DNA from: Aquirufa ecclesiirivi
Lineage (GTDB): Bacteria > Bacteroidota > Bacteroidia > Cytophagales > Spirosomataceae
Direction: 5' to 3'
DNA length: 64,000 bases
Assembly (NCBI RefSeq): GCF_011250515.1
Contig: NZ_JAANOP010000001.1
Coordinates: 372,001 to 436,000 of the forward strand
The position numbers were made by a program, and so were the translations under genes. Below the pieces are notes generated by a model. That model was not told the origin of the DNA, ran no database searches, and was given only the letters and a program-made list of their open reading frames with translations. Shown here piece after piece: positions 17,134-25,713 of the stretch; position 1 is the first letter of the stretch, and every line of letters starts with the position of its first letter.

Positions 17134-18558
17134 ATGAAATATATCCTAGCTCTAGCTTTTTTTAATTTGTTACCATGGGGACTCTGGTCACAAGAGGAAA
17201 AGGCGGCTCACTATTTTCAAAAAATTAGAAATAATGAAGCAGAACTGACGGCTTTTATGGCTCAAATGCCAAAGGGGGGCGATTTGCATCATCATTTTAG
17301 TGGCTCCATTTATGCGGAACATTTAATAGAAAAAGCGATACAATTGGATTATTATTTGAACATGGAAACGATGGCCATGGCCAAAAATCCAACAAACAAA
17401 GGGATTTGGAAACGCTTGTCGAGCTTAGCCTCTGAGGGCCGTTTGGATGGAATGAAAAATGATATAATTCGTCGATGGTCAGTGAAGGATTATGATCCTG
17501 CATTTTATCCATCCGATCAATTGTTTTTTGAGTCTTTTGATAAATATTTGCCCGTTCTTAATGAGGAGTATGCTCCTGGTATGTTGGAGCTTAAAAACCG
17601 CGCATTAGCTGAAAATGTCAGCTACATTGAAACCATGTTTTCTCCTGTTTATTCACATGTTTCTATTCAGGATTTATCTTCTTTTGATTCCGATTTACGC
17701 AGTTTAGTCAATCAGTCAAACCAGGAGGCTGTAATGAATTCCTTAGAGAAATTATATGCAAAATTGATGCAAAAAGAGGCAATGAACGAAGCAGTTATTT
17801 GGAATAATAGTTTCATCCAGCATTTGCATGATAGTCTAAAAATAGACGATGAACGTTTTACCATGCGGTATCAAAAATATGTGTTGAGATTTAAGAATCC
17901 AGTAGATTTATTTAAGGACATTGTCATCAGCTTTATGTCCGCTAATACCAATAACTTAATCGTTGGAGTAAATATGGTGGCACCAGAACATGGAGAAACG
18001 TCCATGAAAGATTACCGATTGCACATGTTGATGTTTCAGTTTTGCCATCAGAAATTCCCTAAGGTGAAGTATTCTTTGCATGCAGGAGAATTGGCTTTGG
18101 GGCAAGTCGTTCCAGAAAATTTAACTTGGCATATAGGTGATGCTGTTTATACGGCTAAAGCGCATCGGATAGGACATGGTGTGGATATGCCTTATGAGAA
18201 GAATAGCTATGAACTATTACGCTATATGAGCCACCAAAAAATTCCGGTAGAAATAAATCTGGTTTCCAATCGCTTCATATTAAAAATAAAAGAAGATAAA
18301 CATCCTATCAAGCTCTATCGGGATTTTCAAGTTCCACTGTTATTAAGTACCGATGATGCGGGCGTTTTGCGGAGTTGTTTAACCGAGCAATATGTCTTGT
18401 TGGCAAAGTCCTATCCATTTTTCAGTTATTCCGATATCAAGCAAATGGTATTGAATAGTATCGATTATAGCTTTATCAAAGAGCCTTTACTCAAACAGAA
18501 ATTGCGACAAGATATCAAGAAAAGATTTAAGCAATTTGAAGAAAAAATTCCTCGGTAG
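17134..18558 (+). CDS. exported adenosine deaminase (ADA/ADGF type)
   Basis: Zinc hydrolase deaminating adenosine (or a related purine nucleoside) outside the cytoplasm. A signal peptide (MKYILALAFFNLLPWGLWSQ) precedes the ADA barrel. Key motifs are GGDLHHHFSGS (metal His52 and His54), SLHAGELALG (catalytic Glu), AHRIGHGVDM (His) and LLSTDDAGVLRS (Asp pair). The length of 474 and the leader fit the ADGF-like branch better than the 330-residue cytosolic Add. It sits alone before the potassium module. Secretion suggests nucleoside scavenging (inference). Confidence 0.9.
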   Translation: MKYILALAFFNLLPWGLWSQEEKAAHYFQKIRNNEAELTAFMAQMPKGGDLHHHFSGSIYAEHLIEKAIQLDYYLNMETMAMAKNPTNKGIWKRLSSLASEGRLDGMKNDIIRRWSVKDYDPAFYPSDQLFFESFDKYLPVLNEEYAPGMLELKNRALAENVSYIETMFSPVYSHVSIQDLSSFDSDLRSLVNQSNQEAVMNSLEKLYAKLMQKEAMNEAVIWNNSFIQHLHDSLKIDDERFTMRYQKYVLRFKNPVDLFKDIVISFMSANTNNLIVGVNMVAPEHGETSMKDYRLHMLMFQFCHQKFPKVKYSLHAGELALGQVVPENLTWHIGDAVYTAKAHRIGHGVDMPYEKNSYELLRYMSHQKIPVEINLVSNRFILKIKEDKHPIKLYRDFQVPLLLSTDDAGVLRSCLTEQYVLLAKSYPFFSYSDIKQMVLNSIDYSFIKEPLLKQKLRQDIKKRFKQFEEKIPR

Positions 18559-18626
18559 TTTTATTAAAATTTGGACAATATTTGAACTCAATGAAGGGCA
18601 TTTTTGAGCTATTTGGTGCGTAAATT

Positions 18627-18643
18627 TTTATATCATCTTTATG
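18627..18643 (+). promoter_or_regulatory. candidate KdpE-type direct repeat upstream of kdpD
   Basis: TTTATA (18627-18632) and TTTATG (18638-18643) are spaced 11 bp apart, the spacing used by OmpR-family dimers. The same pattern occurs before the KUP gene at 20403-20419. It lies 24-40 bp upstream of the kinase start, and a TAGCTTTG -7-like element follows at 18654-18661. Confidence 0.5.
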
Positions 18644-18666
18644 TGTAAATATCTAGCTTTGTTGCT

Positions 18667-19728
18667 ATGAAGTTTAGCCATAGCAACCAGATTTTTATTG
18701 CCGTAGGAGTGGTTTTTTTTACGGCGATTTTGTGTTTTTTTTCAACCCATTTCATGGGTTATCGAGCAATAGCCTTAGTGCTATTGATGGTCACCTCATT
18801 AATTGCCATGTTTTTTGATGTAGTTCCTGTATTAGTGGCAGCTACTTTAAGTGCATTAATTTGGAATTTTTGGTTTATTCCCCCTCGCTTTACTTTTCAT
18901 ATTACGTACTCAGAAGACCTATTGTTGTTTTTACTGTATTTTTTTATCGCTTTGGTCAATGGATTATTAACCGTTAAAATCCGTCAAGCTGAAGCAAAAG
19001 CGCGCGATAAGGAGGAAAAGGAATTAACAATAGGATTATATAATACATTATTGAATTCGCTTTCTCATGAATTAAGAACACCCATCGCTACAATATTGGG
19101 AACGGTGGATACCTTAAAAGACGAAGATAAAATACTTTCCTTAGAGCAAAAGGCGGAGTTATTTCATGGCATTGAAACAGCTAGTCTACGGTTAAACCAA
19201 CAGGTAGAAAACTTATTAAATATGAGTCGCCTTGAATCTGGGAATTTAAAACTATCCTTGGATTGGGTAGATATGACAGAATGGGGTCATCAATTAATCA
19301 ATAAGTTTTCTTTAGATGCCCAACATAGAAAAATAGCATTAGAAGTGGTAAACGACTTGCCTCTTTTTCTTTTGGATGTAGGGATTATGGATCAAATCGC
19401 AGGAAATTTGTTGAGAAATGCCTTACAGTATACGGCGAATCCTGTGCCAATTTTTCTACGAATAGGCTTGGAGAATGAGCAGCTTGAAATTAAAATTTCA
19501 GATGAGGGACCAGGATTTCCTAAAGACTTAATTCCCTTGGTATTTGATAAATTTTATCGGCTCCCACATACTATTCCGGGTGGGACAGGTCTAGGCTTAT
19601 CCATTGTGAAAGGCTATGTTGAGGCCAGTGGAGGAACAATCAAGTTAAGAAATTTAGATCCTGGATGTGAATTTATCATTCGAATTCCAGCTAAGACCTC
19701 TTATGTAAATTATTTGAAAAATGAATAA
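18667..19728 (+). CDS. kdpD: KdpD-like sensor histidine kinase, short form (DUF4118 + HisKA + HATPase)
   Basis: Inner-membrane sensor kinase. Residues 10-105 form four transmembrane helices of the DUF4118/KdpD type (WNFWFIPPRFTFHIT motif). His134 in LLNSLSHELRTPIATI is the phosphorylation site, and the ATPase part shows GNLLRNALQY, ISDEGPGFP and GGTGLGLSIVKGY. At 353 residues it lacks the large cytoplasmic KdpD/USP N-terminal region of the E. coli protein (about 890 residues), as in other Bacteroidota. It overlaps the response regulator by 8 bp, so translation is coupled. No kdpFABC genes are in the window; the likely output is the KUP transporter next door. Confidence 0.9.
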   Translation: MKFSHSNQIFIAVGVVFFTAILCFFSTHFMGYRAIALVLLMVTSLIAMFFDVVPVLVAATLSALIWNFWFIPPRFTFHITYSEDLLLFLLYFFIALVNGLLTVKIRQAEAKARDKEEKELTIGLYNTLLNSLSHELRTPIATILGTVDTLKDEDKILSLEQKAELFHGIETASLRLNQQVENLLNMSRLESGNLKLSLDWVDMTEWGHQLINKFSLDAQHRKIALEVVNDLPLFLLDVGIMDQIAGNLLRNALQYTANPVPIFLRIGLENEQLEIKISDEGPGFPKDLIPLVFDKFYRLPHTIPGGTGLGLSIVKGYVEASGGTIKLRNLDPGCEFIIRIPAKTSYVNYLKNE

Positions 19729-20401
19729 GCATGTTGTGTTATTAATTGATGATGAAATGGCTATTCAAAAGCTTCTTAAAATCGTACTGGAAAGCCATGA
19801 TTATCAAGTTATTCAAGCATTTTCTGGAAAAGAGGGCCTGGCCTTGGCAGCTAGTTATTTACCCGATGTGATTGTATTGGATTTGGGTTTACCTGACATG
19901 CATGGCCAAGAAGTGTTGGTTCAACTGAAGGATTGGTATACGAAATCCATTATTATGTTATCGGTTCAAAATTCGGAATTGGATATCGTGAAAGCCTTGG
20001 ATGCAGGGGCAATGGATTATTTATCTAAACCATTTCGAACGGGAGAATTATTAGCTAGAATTCGATCAGCCATTCGTAGAAATACCACGGATATTTTGAA
20101 AACAAATTGGACATTTCAAGACTTGCAATTGGATTTAAATGCGCGTGTGCTTTTGAAAAAAGACCAAATTGTCAAGCTAACCCAAACGGAGTTTAATTTA
20201 TTCGTTTTCTTCGCAAAAAATGAAGGGAGAGTTTTAACGCACCAACAAATTCTAAAGGAAATCTGGGGTGTAGGCGCTCAATTGGAGACTCAATATTTAC
20301 GGGTTTATGTGGGGGCTTTAAGAAAGAAAATTGAAGATAATCCCAACCGCCCCATTCATATTGTGACTGAAAATGGAATTGGATATCGTTTCCAAGCTTA
20401 A
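19721..20401 (+). CDS. kdpE: KdpE-like response regulator, OmpR family
   Basis: Cytoplasmic transcription factor: receiver domain (residues 4-118) with phospho-acceptor Asp54 (VIVLDLGLPD), the acidic pair DDE at 10-12 and the Lys of YLSKPFRTGEL; then a winged-helix OmpR-type DNA-binding domain (LTQTEFNLFVFFAKNEGRVLTHQQIL, ending GIGYRFQA). It is translationally coupled to the kinase. Direct repeats TTTATA-N5-TTTAT(A/G) upstream of both kdpD and KUP are candidate binding sites. Confidence 0.92.
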   Translation: MNKHVVLLIDDEMAIQKLLKIVLESHDYQVIQAFSGKEGLALAASYLPDVIVLDLGLPDMHGQEVLVQLKDWYTKSIIMLSVQNSELDIVKALDAGAMDYLSKPFRTGELLARIRSAIRRNTTDILKTNWTFQDLQLDLNARVLLKKDQIVKLTQTEFNLFVFFAKNEGRVLTHQQILKEIWGVGAQLETQYLRVYVGALRKKIEDNPNRPIHIVTENGIGYRFQA

Positions 20402-20402
20402 T

Positions 20403-20419
20403 TTTATATTTTCTTTATA
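20403..20419 (+). promoter_or_regulatory. candidate KdpE-type direct repeat upstream of the KUP gene
   Basis: TTTATA (20403-20408) and TTTATA (20414-20419) are separated by 5 bp (11-bp phasing). From memory, the E. coli kdp promoter KdpE site has a similar layout. The site begins just after the kdpE stop and 70-86 bp before the KUP start. Confidence 0.55.
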
Positions 20420-20488
20420 CAAACGCATGTGATTTTTATGCTGGCTTGATGAGGCAATTGCAACCTTTGCGCCAGATAAAAATTAGAC

Positions 20489-22435
20489 ATGGAAAAGAAC
20501 TATCATTTAGTATCAAAGAAAGTGACTGCTACCTCCTTATTGGTGGCGCTGGGCATTATTTATGGGGATATTGGAACCAGTCCCTTATATGTTTTTAAAG
20601 CCATCATTGGAGAGAGGCCTATCGAGGAAACCTTGGTATATGGTGGAATATCCTGTGTTTTTTGGACGCTCGTTTTTCAAACGAGTGTCAAATATATTTG
20701 GCTGACTTTGCAAGCAGATAATCAAGGAGAAGGAGGGATTTTTTCTTTGTATGCCTTAGTTAGACAACATGGCAAAAACTTAGTTATTCCTACCATTTTA
20801 GGGGCAACAACTTTGTTGGCGGATGGTATTATTACACCACCCATTTCAGTAGCATCTGCAGTAGAAGGGCTGGTCATGGTACCAGGATTTGAATCGATTC
20901 CTACCGTGCCTATTGTCATCGTTATCCTATCTGTTTTGTTCTTTGTTCAACGATTCGGCACGCAGAAAGTGGGTGGAACTTTTGGACCCATTATGGTTAT
21001 TTGGTTTAGTATGTTATTTATCCTGGGCATTAGTCAAGTGCTTCAGCATCCTACGGTTTTACATGCGCTAAATCCTTTTTATGCGTATCAATTATTAACT
21101 CAATATCCTCAAGGTTTCTGGTTATTGGGGGCTGTATTTTTAGCAACTACTGGGGCAGAAGCTTTGTATTCAGACCTTGGTCATTGTGGGGTTAAAAATA
21201 TCCGAATCACCTGGGCTTTTGTCAAGACGTGTTTAATCACCAACTATTTAGGTCAAGCAGCTTGGATTTTGCATCAAGGACAACAAGTATTGAATGGTCG
21301 GAATCCATTTTATGAATTGATGCCCTCGTGGTTTTTATTAGTAGGAGTAGGCATTGCTACTATGGCCACGATCATCGCTTCCCAAGCCCTCATTAGTGGG
21401 AGTTTTACCATGATTAATGAAGCAGTCAATTTAAATTTTTGGCCAAGAGTAACCGTTCGCCAACCTACGGAATTAAAAGGCCAAATATTTATTCCTAGTG
21501 TCAATTCTATTTTATGGGTAGGTTGTATTTTGATGATATTATATTTTCAATCATCTAGTCATATGGAAGCAGCTTATGGCTTTTCTATTACCGTAGCCAT
21601 GATGATGACGACCTATTTGTTGAGTTATTTTTTACTGTATAAACTGCATTGGAAAAGGGTTTATGTCTATGCAATAATGGCCTTATTTACGATGATTGAA
21701 CTTTCCTTTTTTATCGCGAATGTGGCTAAAATTAAAGAGCGATGGATGTTTTTGTTTTTTGAATTATTTATTTTCTTAACCATGTATATTTGGTACTATG
21801 CTAGAAAAATAAACAATCGATTTACAAAATTCATTGACTTGGGTAAGTACGTGCAACAAATTAAAGATTTAAGTGAAGATGAGCTTATTCCAAAATTTTC
21901 TACGCATTTAATTTATATGACGAAGGCCAATAATCGTCAAGATATAGAAGATAAAATTATCAAATCCATCTTTTCAAAAAGACCTAAGCGGGCAGATGTC
22001 TATTGGTTTTTGCATATTGACCGTACCGAAGAGCCTTATACGCTTTCCTATTCTGTTCATGAATTAGTCGACGATAAAGTAATAAAAATCAATTTGAACA
22101 TTGGCTTCCGTATTCAACCCAAAACTGAATTTTATTTCAAGAAAATTGTCCAAGATTTAGTAAAAAATAAGGAGTTAAATTTACATATTCGTCCAGATGG
22201 TTCAACGAAGTACAATGCAGAGCCAGATTTTAAATTTGTGATTATCGAGAAATTTTTATCTGTGGAAAACGAATTTACGTTGAAAGAAGGATTATTATTA
22301 AATTCTTATTTTAAATTAAAAAGAATGGGACAAAGAGACGAACAGGCATTTGGATTAGATAAATCTGATGTTGAAATTGAATATGTTCCCTTGGTTTATC
22401 AATCCATGGAGCAAATGGAATTAAAACGAATCTAG
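20489..22435 (+). CDS. kup: KUP-family potassium transporter
   Basis: Inner-membrane potassium uptake protein, proton-coupled in the family. The N-terminus has the KUP signature GIIYGDIGTSPLYVFKA and later EGGIFSLYALVR and LLADGIITPPISV; about twelve membrane segments run to residue 440, and a hydrophilic C-terminal domain follows to residue 648, the usual length. The gene lies 87 bp after kdpE and its stop overlaps the porin GTG start by 1 bp, so the transporter and porin are coupled. Expression is probably controlled by the adjacent two-component system. Confidence 0.94.
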   Translation: MEKNYHLVSKKVTATSLLVALGIIYGDIGTSPLYVFKAIIGERPIEETLVYGGISCVFWTLVFQTSVKYIWLTLQADNQGEGGIFSLYALVRQHGKNLVIPTILGATTLLADGIITPPISVASAVEGLVMVPGFESIPTVPIVIVILSVLFFVQRFGTQKVGGTFGPIMVIWFSMLFILGISQVLQHPTVLHALNPFYAYQLLTQYPQGFWLLGAVFLATTGAEALYSDLGHCGVKNIRITWAFVKTCLITNYLGQAAWILHQGQQVLNGRNPFYELMPSWFLLVGVGIATMATIIASQALISGSFTMINEAVNLNFWPRVTVRQPTELKGQIFIPSVNSILWVGCILMILYFQSSSHMEAAYGFSITVAMMMTTYLLSYFLLYKLHWKRVYVYAIMALFTMIELSFFIANVAKIKERWMFLFFELFIFLTMYIWYYARKINNRFTKFIDLGKYVQQIKDLSEDELIPKFSTHLIYMTKANNRQDIEDKIIKSIFSKRPKRADVYWFLHIDRTEEPYTLSYSVHELVDDKVIKINLNIGFRIQPKTEFYFKKIVQDLVKNKELNLHIRPDGSTKYNAEPDFKFVIIEKFLSVENEFTLKEGLLLNSYFKLKRMGQRDEQAFGLDKSDVEIEYVPLVYQSMEQMELKRI

Positions 22436-23421
22436 TGAAAAAACTAGTCCTATTTCTTAGTATTTCATTCGGGATTTTTGGCCAAGAAGATAGCCTTAGC
22501 CAAAAATCCCTTCAATTATCAGCCTATGCAGAGGGATATTATTTGCTCGATCCCGCAGATAAATTAGCTCATGAAAGAGATCCCTTTTTTTACAATCATG
22601 GTCGAGCAAATCAGCTGGATTTGAACCTCGGAATCTTGGGCCTTTCATGGACAAAGGGGCCTTTAAGTGCACAAATTTCTGGAATGATAGGAACCTATGC
22701 CCGAAGAAATTTAGCGAATGAACCCAGTTTTTGGAAAAATGTATTTGAGTTAAATGTCTCCTATAGGCTTCATCCTGAATGGACCATCATGGCTGGGGTT
22801 TTTCCTTCACATATTGGATTTGAATCGGCTAAAAATTCCCAGAATTGGACACTTTCTCGTAGTTTAGTCGCCGAATATTCACCTTATTATGAATCAGGTC
22901 TGAGTCTTTATTTCAGACCAAATACGGCATGGACGTTTGGTTTATTTGGACTAAGAGGTTGGCAACATATTCAAGAATGTAGACCAGCCTTGGGTACACA
23001 AATACAATTTATTTCTTCCAAATCTTGGACTTGGAATTCTAGTGGATTTATAGGAAATGAGGGGAATGGACTTCGGTTATTTCACGATTTTTACCTGGTT
23101 ATTCCTTTGTCGGAAAAGATCAAGACCGTGCTCATCTCAGACCTAGGTTACCAAAATGAATTTTGGCATGGGGAGGCTTTGATGGTGCAAGCTCAGCTTG
23201 GGGAGCATTGGAAATTGACAAGTCGATGGGAGCAATTTTCAGATCCAAAGGCGATCTCAACAGCTCAAGGAACTTATATGCAATCAGCTTCATTGGGTGC
23301 AGATTATAAACTATTTCCAAAGATGTTACTTCGGTCAGAATGGAAAATATATCATTCGTCGACCGGAGTATCCAACTTACATTCTCCAGAATATATATTT
23401 GGGGTGGTTTTAGGGAAATAA
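22435..23421 (+). CDS. outer-membrane porin-like beta-barrel linked to potassium uptake
   Basis: A 328-residue exported protein with GTG start, sharing one base with the KUP stop (TAGTG). Its signal peptide is KKLVLFLSISFGIFG-Q. It resembles the putative porins found in Bacteroidota kdp operons (LSAYAEGYYLLDPADK, AGVFPSHIGFESAKNSQNWTLSRSLVAEYSPYYESG), which end in an aromatic/hydrophobic strand. A likely role is to let potassium or osmolytes across the outer membrane for the adjacent KUP protein (inference). The hairpin at 23455-23489 closes the unit. Confidence 0.85.
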   Translation: MKKLVLFLSISFGIFGQEDSLSQKSLQLSAYAEGYYLLDPADKLAHERDPFFYNHGRANQLDLNLGILGLSWTKGPLSAQISGMIGTYARRNLANEPSFWKNVFELNVSYRLHPEWTIMAGVFPSHIGFESAKNSQNWTLSRSLVAEYSPYYESGLSLYFRPNTAWTFGLFGLRGWQHIQECRPALGTQIQFISSKSWTWNSSGFIGNEGNGLRLFHDFYLVIPLSEKIKTVLISDLGYQNEFWHGEALMVQAQLGEHWKLTSRWEQFSDPKAISTAQGTYMQSASLGADYKLFPKMLLRSEWKIYHSSTGVSNLHSPEYIFGVVLGK

Positions 23422-23454
23422 AATTTAAAAATTGCTTTGACTTGAGTAATTAAA

Positions 23455-23489
23455 TCTTGGATTCAAGTATTGCTTTACTGAATCCAAGA
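23455..23489. terminator. terminator hairpin between convergent genes
   Basis: TCTTGGATTCA (23455-23465) and TGAATCCAAGA (23479-23489) form an 11-bp perfect stem with a 13-nt loop. It is followed by a modest T-rich run on the + side. Confidence 0.8.
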
Positions 23490-23495
23490 CTTATT

Positions 23496-24146
23496 TTAAT
23501 AGGCAGCTGTAAACCTAACTTGATGGTGTTTAGCTTGTTCCACTTCATCCACTATGACTACTGCTAAATCTTCTACTGATAAGATGCTGCGTTGATTGGA
23601 ATCAAATACTGGATTCTCTAAACCTAATCGATATTGGCCTGTTCTGCCAGATGTAATTCCAGGATGCATCTCAATAGCTGGGCTAATAAAGGCCCAATCT
23701 AATTCTTTTTCATTTTTTAGATAGGTTAAATAATCCCTGGCTGCAGTGGCCCCAGCATAATATTCTTGAGGAAATTCAGGCGTATCAACTAATTGTAAGC
23801 CTGGAGCAATGTATAAACTTCCTGCACCACCGATGGTGATAAAACGTTTCACTCCTGATGCTTTCACCGCTTCTTGAATTTTCTTAGAACCTTCCAAGAA
23901 GTCGTGATACAAGTTAGGATTCGTCCAACCAGCATTGAAACTATTAATGACAGCATCAACTCCATATAAAGCTTGCGCTAGTTCGTCTACTTGCGAAATA
24001 TCAACCTGTTTCCAAGTAATGAGCGGATGCTCCAGGGAGAGTTGGGGGTTTCTAGCAATGGCAAGCACTTCGTGTTGTCGATTTACTAATTCTTGTAGTA
24101 GGGCTTTACCTACAAATCCGGTTGATCCGATAAGAGCGATTTTCAT
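23496..24146 (-). CDS. NAD(P)H-binding (NmrA/YwnB-like) oxidoreductase
   Basis: Atypical short-chain dehydrogenase with a Rossmann fold: the start MKIALIGSTGFVGKALLQEL holds the G-x2-G-x2-G nucleotide-binding loop; VDAVINSFNAG and RFITIGGAGSLY follow. ATG at 24146 is chosen because the extra N-terminal residues of the longer frame are hydrophobic and read into the upstream operator. At 216 residues it matches the YwnB type. The Rrf2 regulator lies directly upstream, like the ywnA-ywnB pair of Bacillus subtilis. A 19-bp site shared with the Rrf2 promoter lies 16-34 bp before the start, so it is probably a direct target. Confidence 0.9.
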   Translation of the reverse strand: MKIALIGSTGFVGKALLQELVNRQHEVLAIARNPQLSLEHPLITWKQVDISQVDELAQALYGVDAVINSFNAGWTNPNLYHDFLEGSKKIQEAVKASGVKRFITIGGAGSLYIAPGLQLVDTPEFPQEYYAGATAARDYLTYLKNEKELDWAFISPAIEMHPGITSGRTGQYRLGLENPVFDSNQRSILSVEDLAVVIVDEVEQAKHHQVRFTAAY

Positions 24147-24161
24147 GATAATAAAATTTAA

Positions 24162-24180
24162 TGTAATAAAAAAAGTTACA
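24162..24180. promoter_or_regulatory. candidate Rrf2 operator in front of the NAD(P)H-binding gene
   Basis: TGTAATAAAAAAAGTTACA: TGTAA and TTACA arms around 9 bp. It matches 17 of 19 bases with the site at 24609-24627 in front of the Rrf2 gene. Confidence 0.7.
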
Positions 24181-24198
24181 GTAATGAATAAAAAAAAC

Positions 24199-24606
24199 TT
24201 AGAAATCATTAGAGAACTGCTCCAAAGTGATGTTCATCAATTGGCCAGTAATTTGATTATTTAGGGTAGTATATAGCATGTCTAATTTGTTATTCATTTT
24301 TTCCCCAACCGGGCAATTTGGGTTAGGGTGATTTTTGGAATATCCAAATGAAACCTTTTCCAAGGTAATTTTTAATACTTGATCTAAGGTAATTTGAGAA
24401 GCCGATTTTGCTAACATAGTCCCTCCATTTTTCCCTTCTTTACTAATCACTAGCTGGTTGTTTTTCAGATTAACAATTTCTTTTCTAACCAGAACAGGGT
24501 GTAAGTTTAAACTGCCAGCTATAAAATCAGACGACAAATATTCGTTCGGAAATTTGGTCAACAACGTTAAAATATGCAACGAAATAGCAAACTTGCCTGA
24601 AATCAT
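24199..24606 (-). CDS. Rrf2-family transcriptional regulator (YwnA-like)
   Basis: A 135-residue winged-helix repressor: MISGKFAISLHILTLLT then LSSDFIAGSLNLHPVLVRKEIVNLKNNQLVISKEGKNGGTMLAK is the typical Rrf2 DNA-binding half. Only one Cys (PNPNCPVG) is present, so it lacks the three-Cys cluster of IscR/NsrR and probably does not hold an Fe-S centre; thiol sensing by that Cys is possible. It lies upstream of the NAD(P)H-binding gene with 52 bp between. The same 19-bp dyad precedes both genes, suggesting autoregulation plus control of the neighbour. Confidence 0.9.
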   Translation of the reverse strand: MISGKFAISLHILTLLTKFPNEYLSSDFIAGSLNLHPVLVRKEIVNLKNNQLVISKEGKNGGTMLAKSASQITLDQVLKITLEKVSFGYSKNHPNPNCPVGEKMNNKLDMLYTTLNNQITGQLMNITLEQFSNDF

Positions 24607-24608
24607 AC

Positions 24609-24627
24609 TGTAATAAATAAGGTTACA
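24609..24627. promoter_or_regulatory. candidate Rrf2 operator in front of the Rrf2 gene
   Basis: TGTAATAAATAAGGTTACA: TGTAA/TTACA arms with 9-bp spacing, immediately upstream of the Rrf2 start codon; matches the 24162-24180 site at 17 of 19 positions. It also lies about 100 bp upstream of the divergent NTF2-like gene. Confidence 0.7.
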
Positions 24628-24727
24628 ATATTAGAAATTTTAATTAATCCCACCAATTTTTAAGCATTTTATTTTTAATTCAGGTAAAATTGATAATCTT
24701 GAAAGGGCTATAATTTGACTTTCCAAG

Positions 24728-25087
24728 ATGACACAACCAACAGAAATTCTCCAAAGGTGGGTTGACCTCTTTAACCAATACGATGCGGATAAACTAGCCG
24801 CTTTGTATTCGGAAGATTGCATCAATCATCAAACTCCCAATGGAATTGTACAAGGAAGAGAAGCCATTCGTGAGATGTTTCAGAGGGAATTTGAGCAATT
24901 TGACATGGTTTGTTTAGTAGAGAATATATTTCAAGATGGAAATGTAGGCATCTTAGAATGGAAGGATCCTAAAGGTTTACGAGGCTGTGGATTTTTTTGG
25001 ATAGAAAACGGTCAAATCGTTTATCAAAGAGGCTATTGGGACAAGTTGTCCTTTATGAATCAACAAGCTGACAACGAGTGTAAATAA
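24728..25087 (+). CDS. NTF2/SnoaL-like protein
   Basis: A 119-residue cone-shaped alpha+beta fold protein: LQRWVDLFNQYDADKLAALYSEDCINHQTPNGIVQGREAIREMF is typical of the SnoaL-like group, followed by beta strands with GNVGILEWKDPKGL. Members are enzymes on small hydrophobic compounds or binding proteins; no firm reaction can be given. It opens a same-strand run with a methyltransferase, a monooxygenase and a membrane acyltransferase-like gene, with gaps of 23 and 12 bp. Confidence 0.85.
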   Translation: MTQPTEILQRWVDLFNQYDADKLAALYSEDCINHQTPNGIVQGREAIREMFQREFEQFDMVCLVENIFQDGNVGILEWKDPKGLRGCGFFWIENGQIVYQRGYWDKLSFMNQQADNECK

Positions 25088-25110
25088 ATGTTAAACTGCA
25101 ATTAAAATCT

Positions 25111-25701
25111 ATGGATGAAACTAAACAGATTAATTTACCACCGAAATATCTAGGTATTCAAGAAAAAACCCACTTATCGGGTTTTAGTATGGCATCAGAT
25201 GTATTGACGGGTTCTCTGCTACGGACATTGGCTGCTTCTAAACCAGCATCTAGATTTCTTGAATTGGGAACAGGAACAGGTTTGTCTACTTCCTGGATTT
25301 TGGATGGAATGGATCAGAAATCGACTTTGACTTCCATAGACAATGATGAAGCTTTTTTATCTATTGCTAGAGAATATTTAGGTTCTGACTCAAGATTAGA
25401 ATTGGTTAATTCAGATGGCGCAGATTGGGTACTGAGTCATCTAACCAATGAATATGATTTTATTTTTGCGGATACTTGGCATGGCAAATACTTATTGTTA
25501 AATGAGGTGTTGAACATGTTGGATCCTGGTGGAATATATATTATTGATGACATGATCGAGCAGCCTAATTGGCCGGAAGGTCACGGTGAAAAAGCAGAAA
25601 ATTTGATCAATGAATTGGAAACAAGGAAAGACTTAACGATGACCAAACTTGCTTGGTCCACAGGTTTGATTATTGGAGTAAAGAGTTTAAATAATCAATA
25701 A
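25111..25701 (+). CDS. class I SAM-dependent O-methyltransferase
   Basis: A 196-residue cytoplasmic enzyme. The SAM-binding motif I is RFLELGTGTGLSTSWIL, followed by LTSIDNDEAFL (motif II acidic residue) and DFIFADTWHGKY; GGIYIIDDMIEQPNW near the end matches the O-methyltransferase 3 (CCoAMT-like) type. Substrate unknown. It lies between the NTF2-like and monooxygenase-like genes. Confidence 0.9.
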   Translation: MDETKQINLPPKYLGIQEKTHLSGFSMASDVLTGSLLRTLAASKPASRFLELGTGTGLSTSWILDGMDQKSTLTSIDNDEAFLSIAREYLGSDSRLELVNSDGADWVLSHLTNEYDFIFADTWHGKYLLLNEVLNMLDPGGIYIIDDMIEQPNWPEGHGEKAENLINELETRKDLTMTKLAWSTGLIIGVKSLNNQ

Positions 25702-25713
25702 TATAATTTTGAG

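Noticed and set aside
18667-20401. Full-length KdpD
   Set aside because: The kinase lacks the cytoplasmic KdpD/USP region, so it is reported as the short KdpD-like form.
20489-20919. Antisense open frames over the KUP gene
   Set aside because: They lie within a clearly coding region and show no independent evidence.
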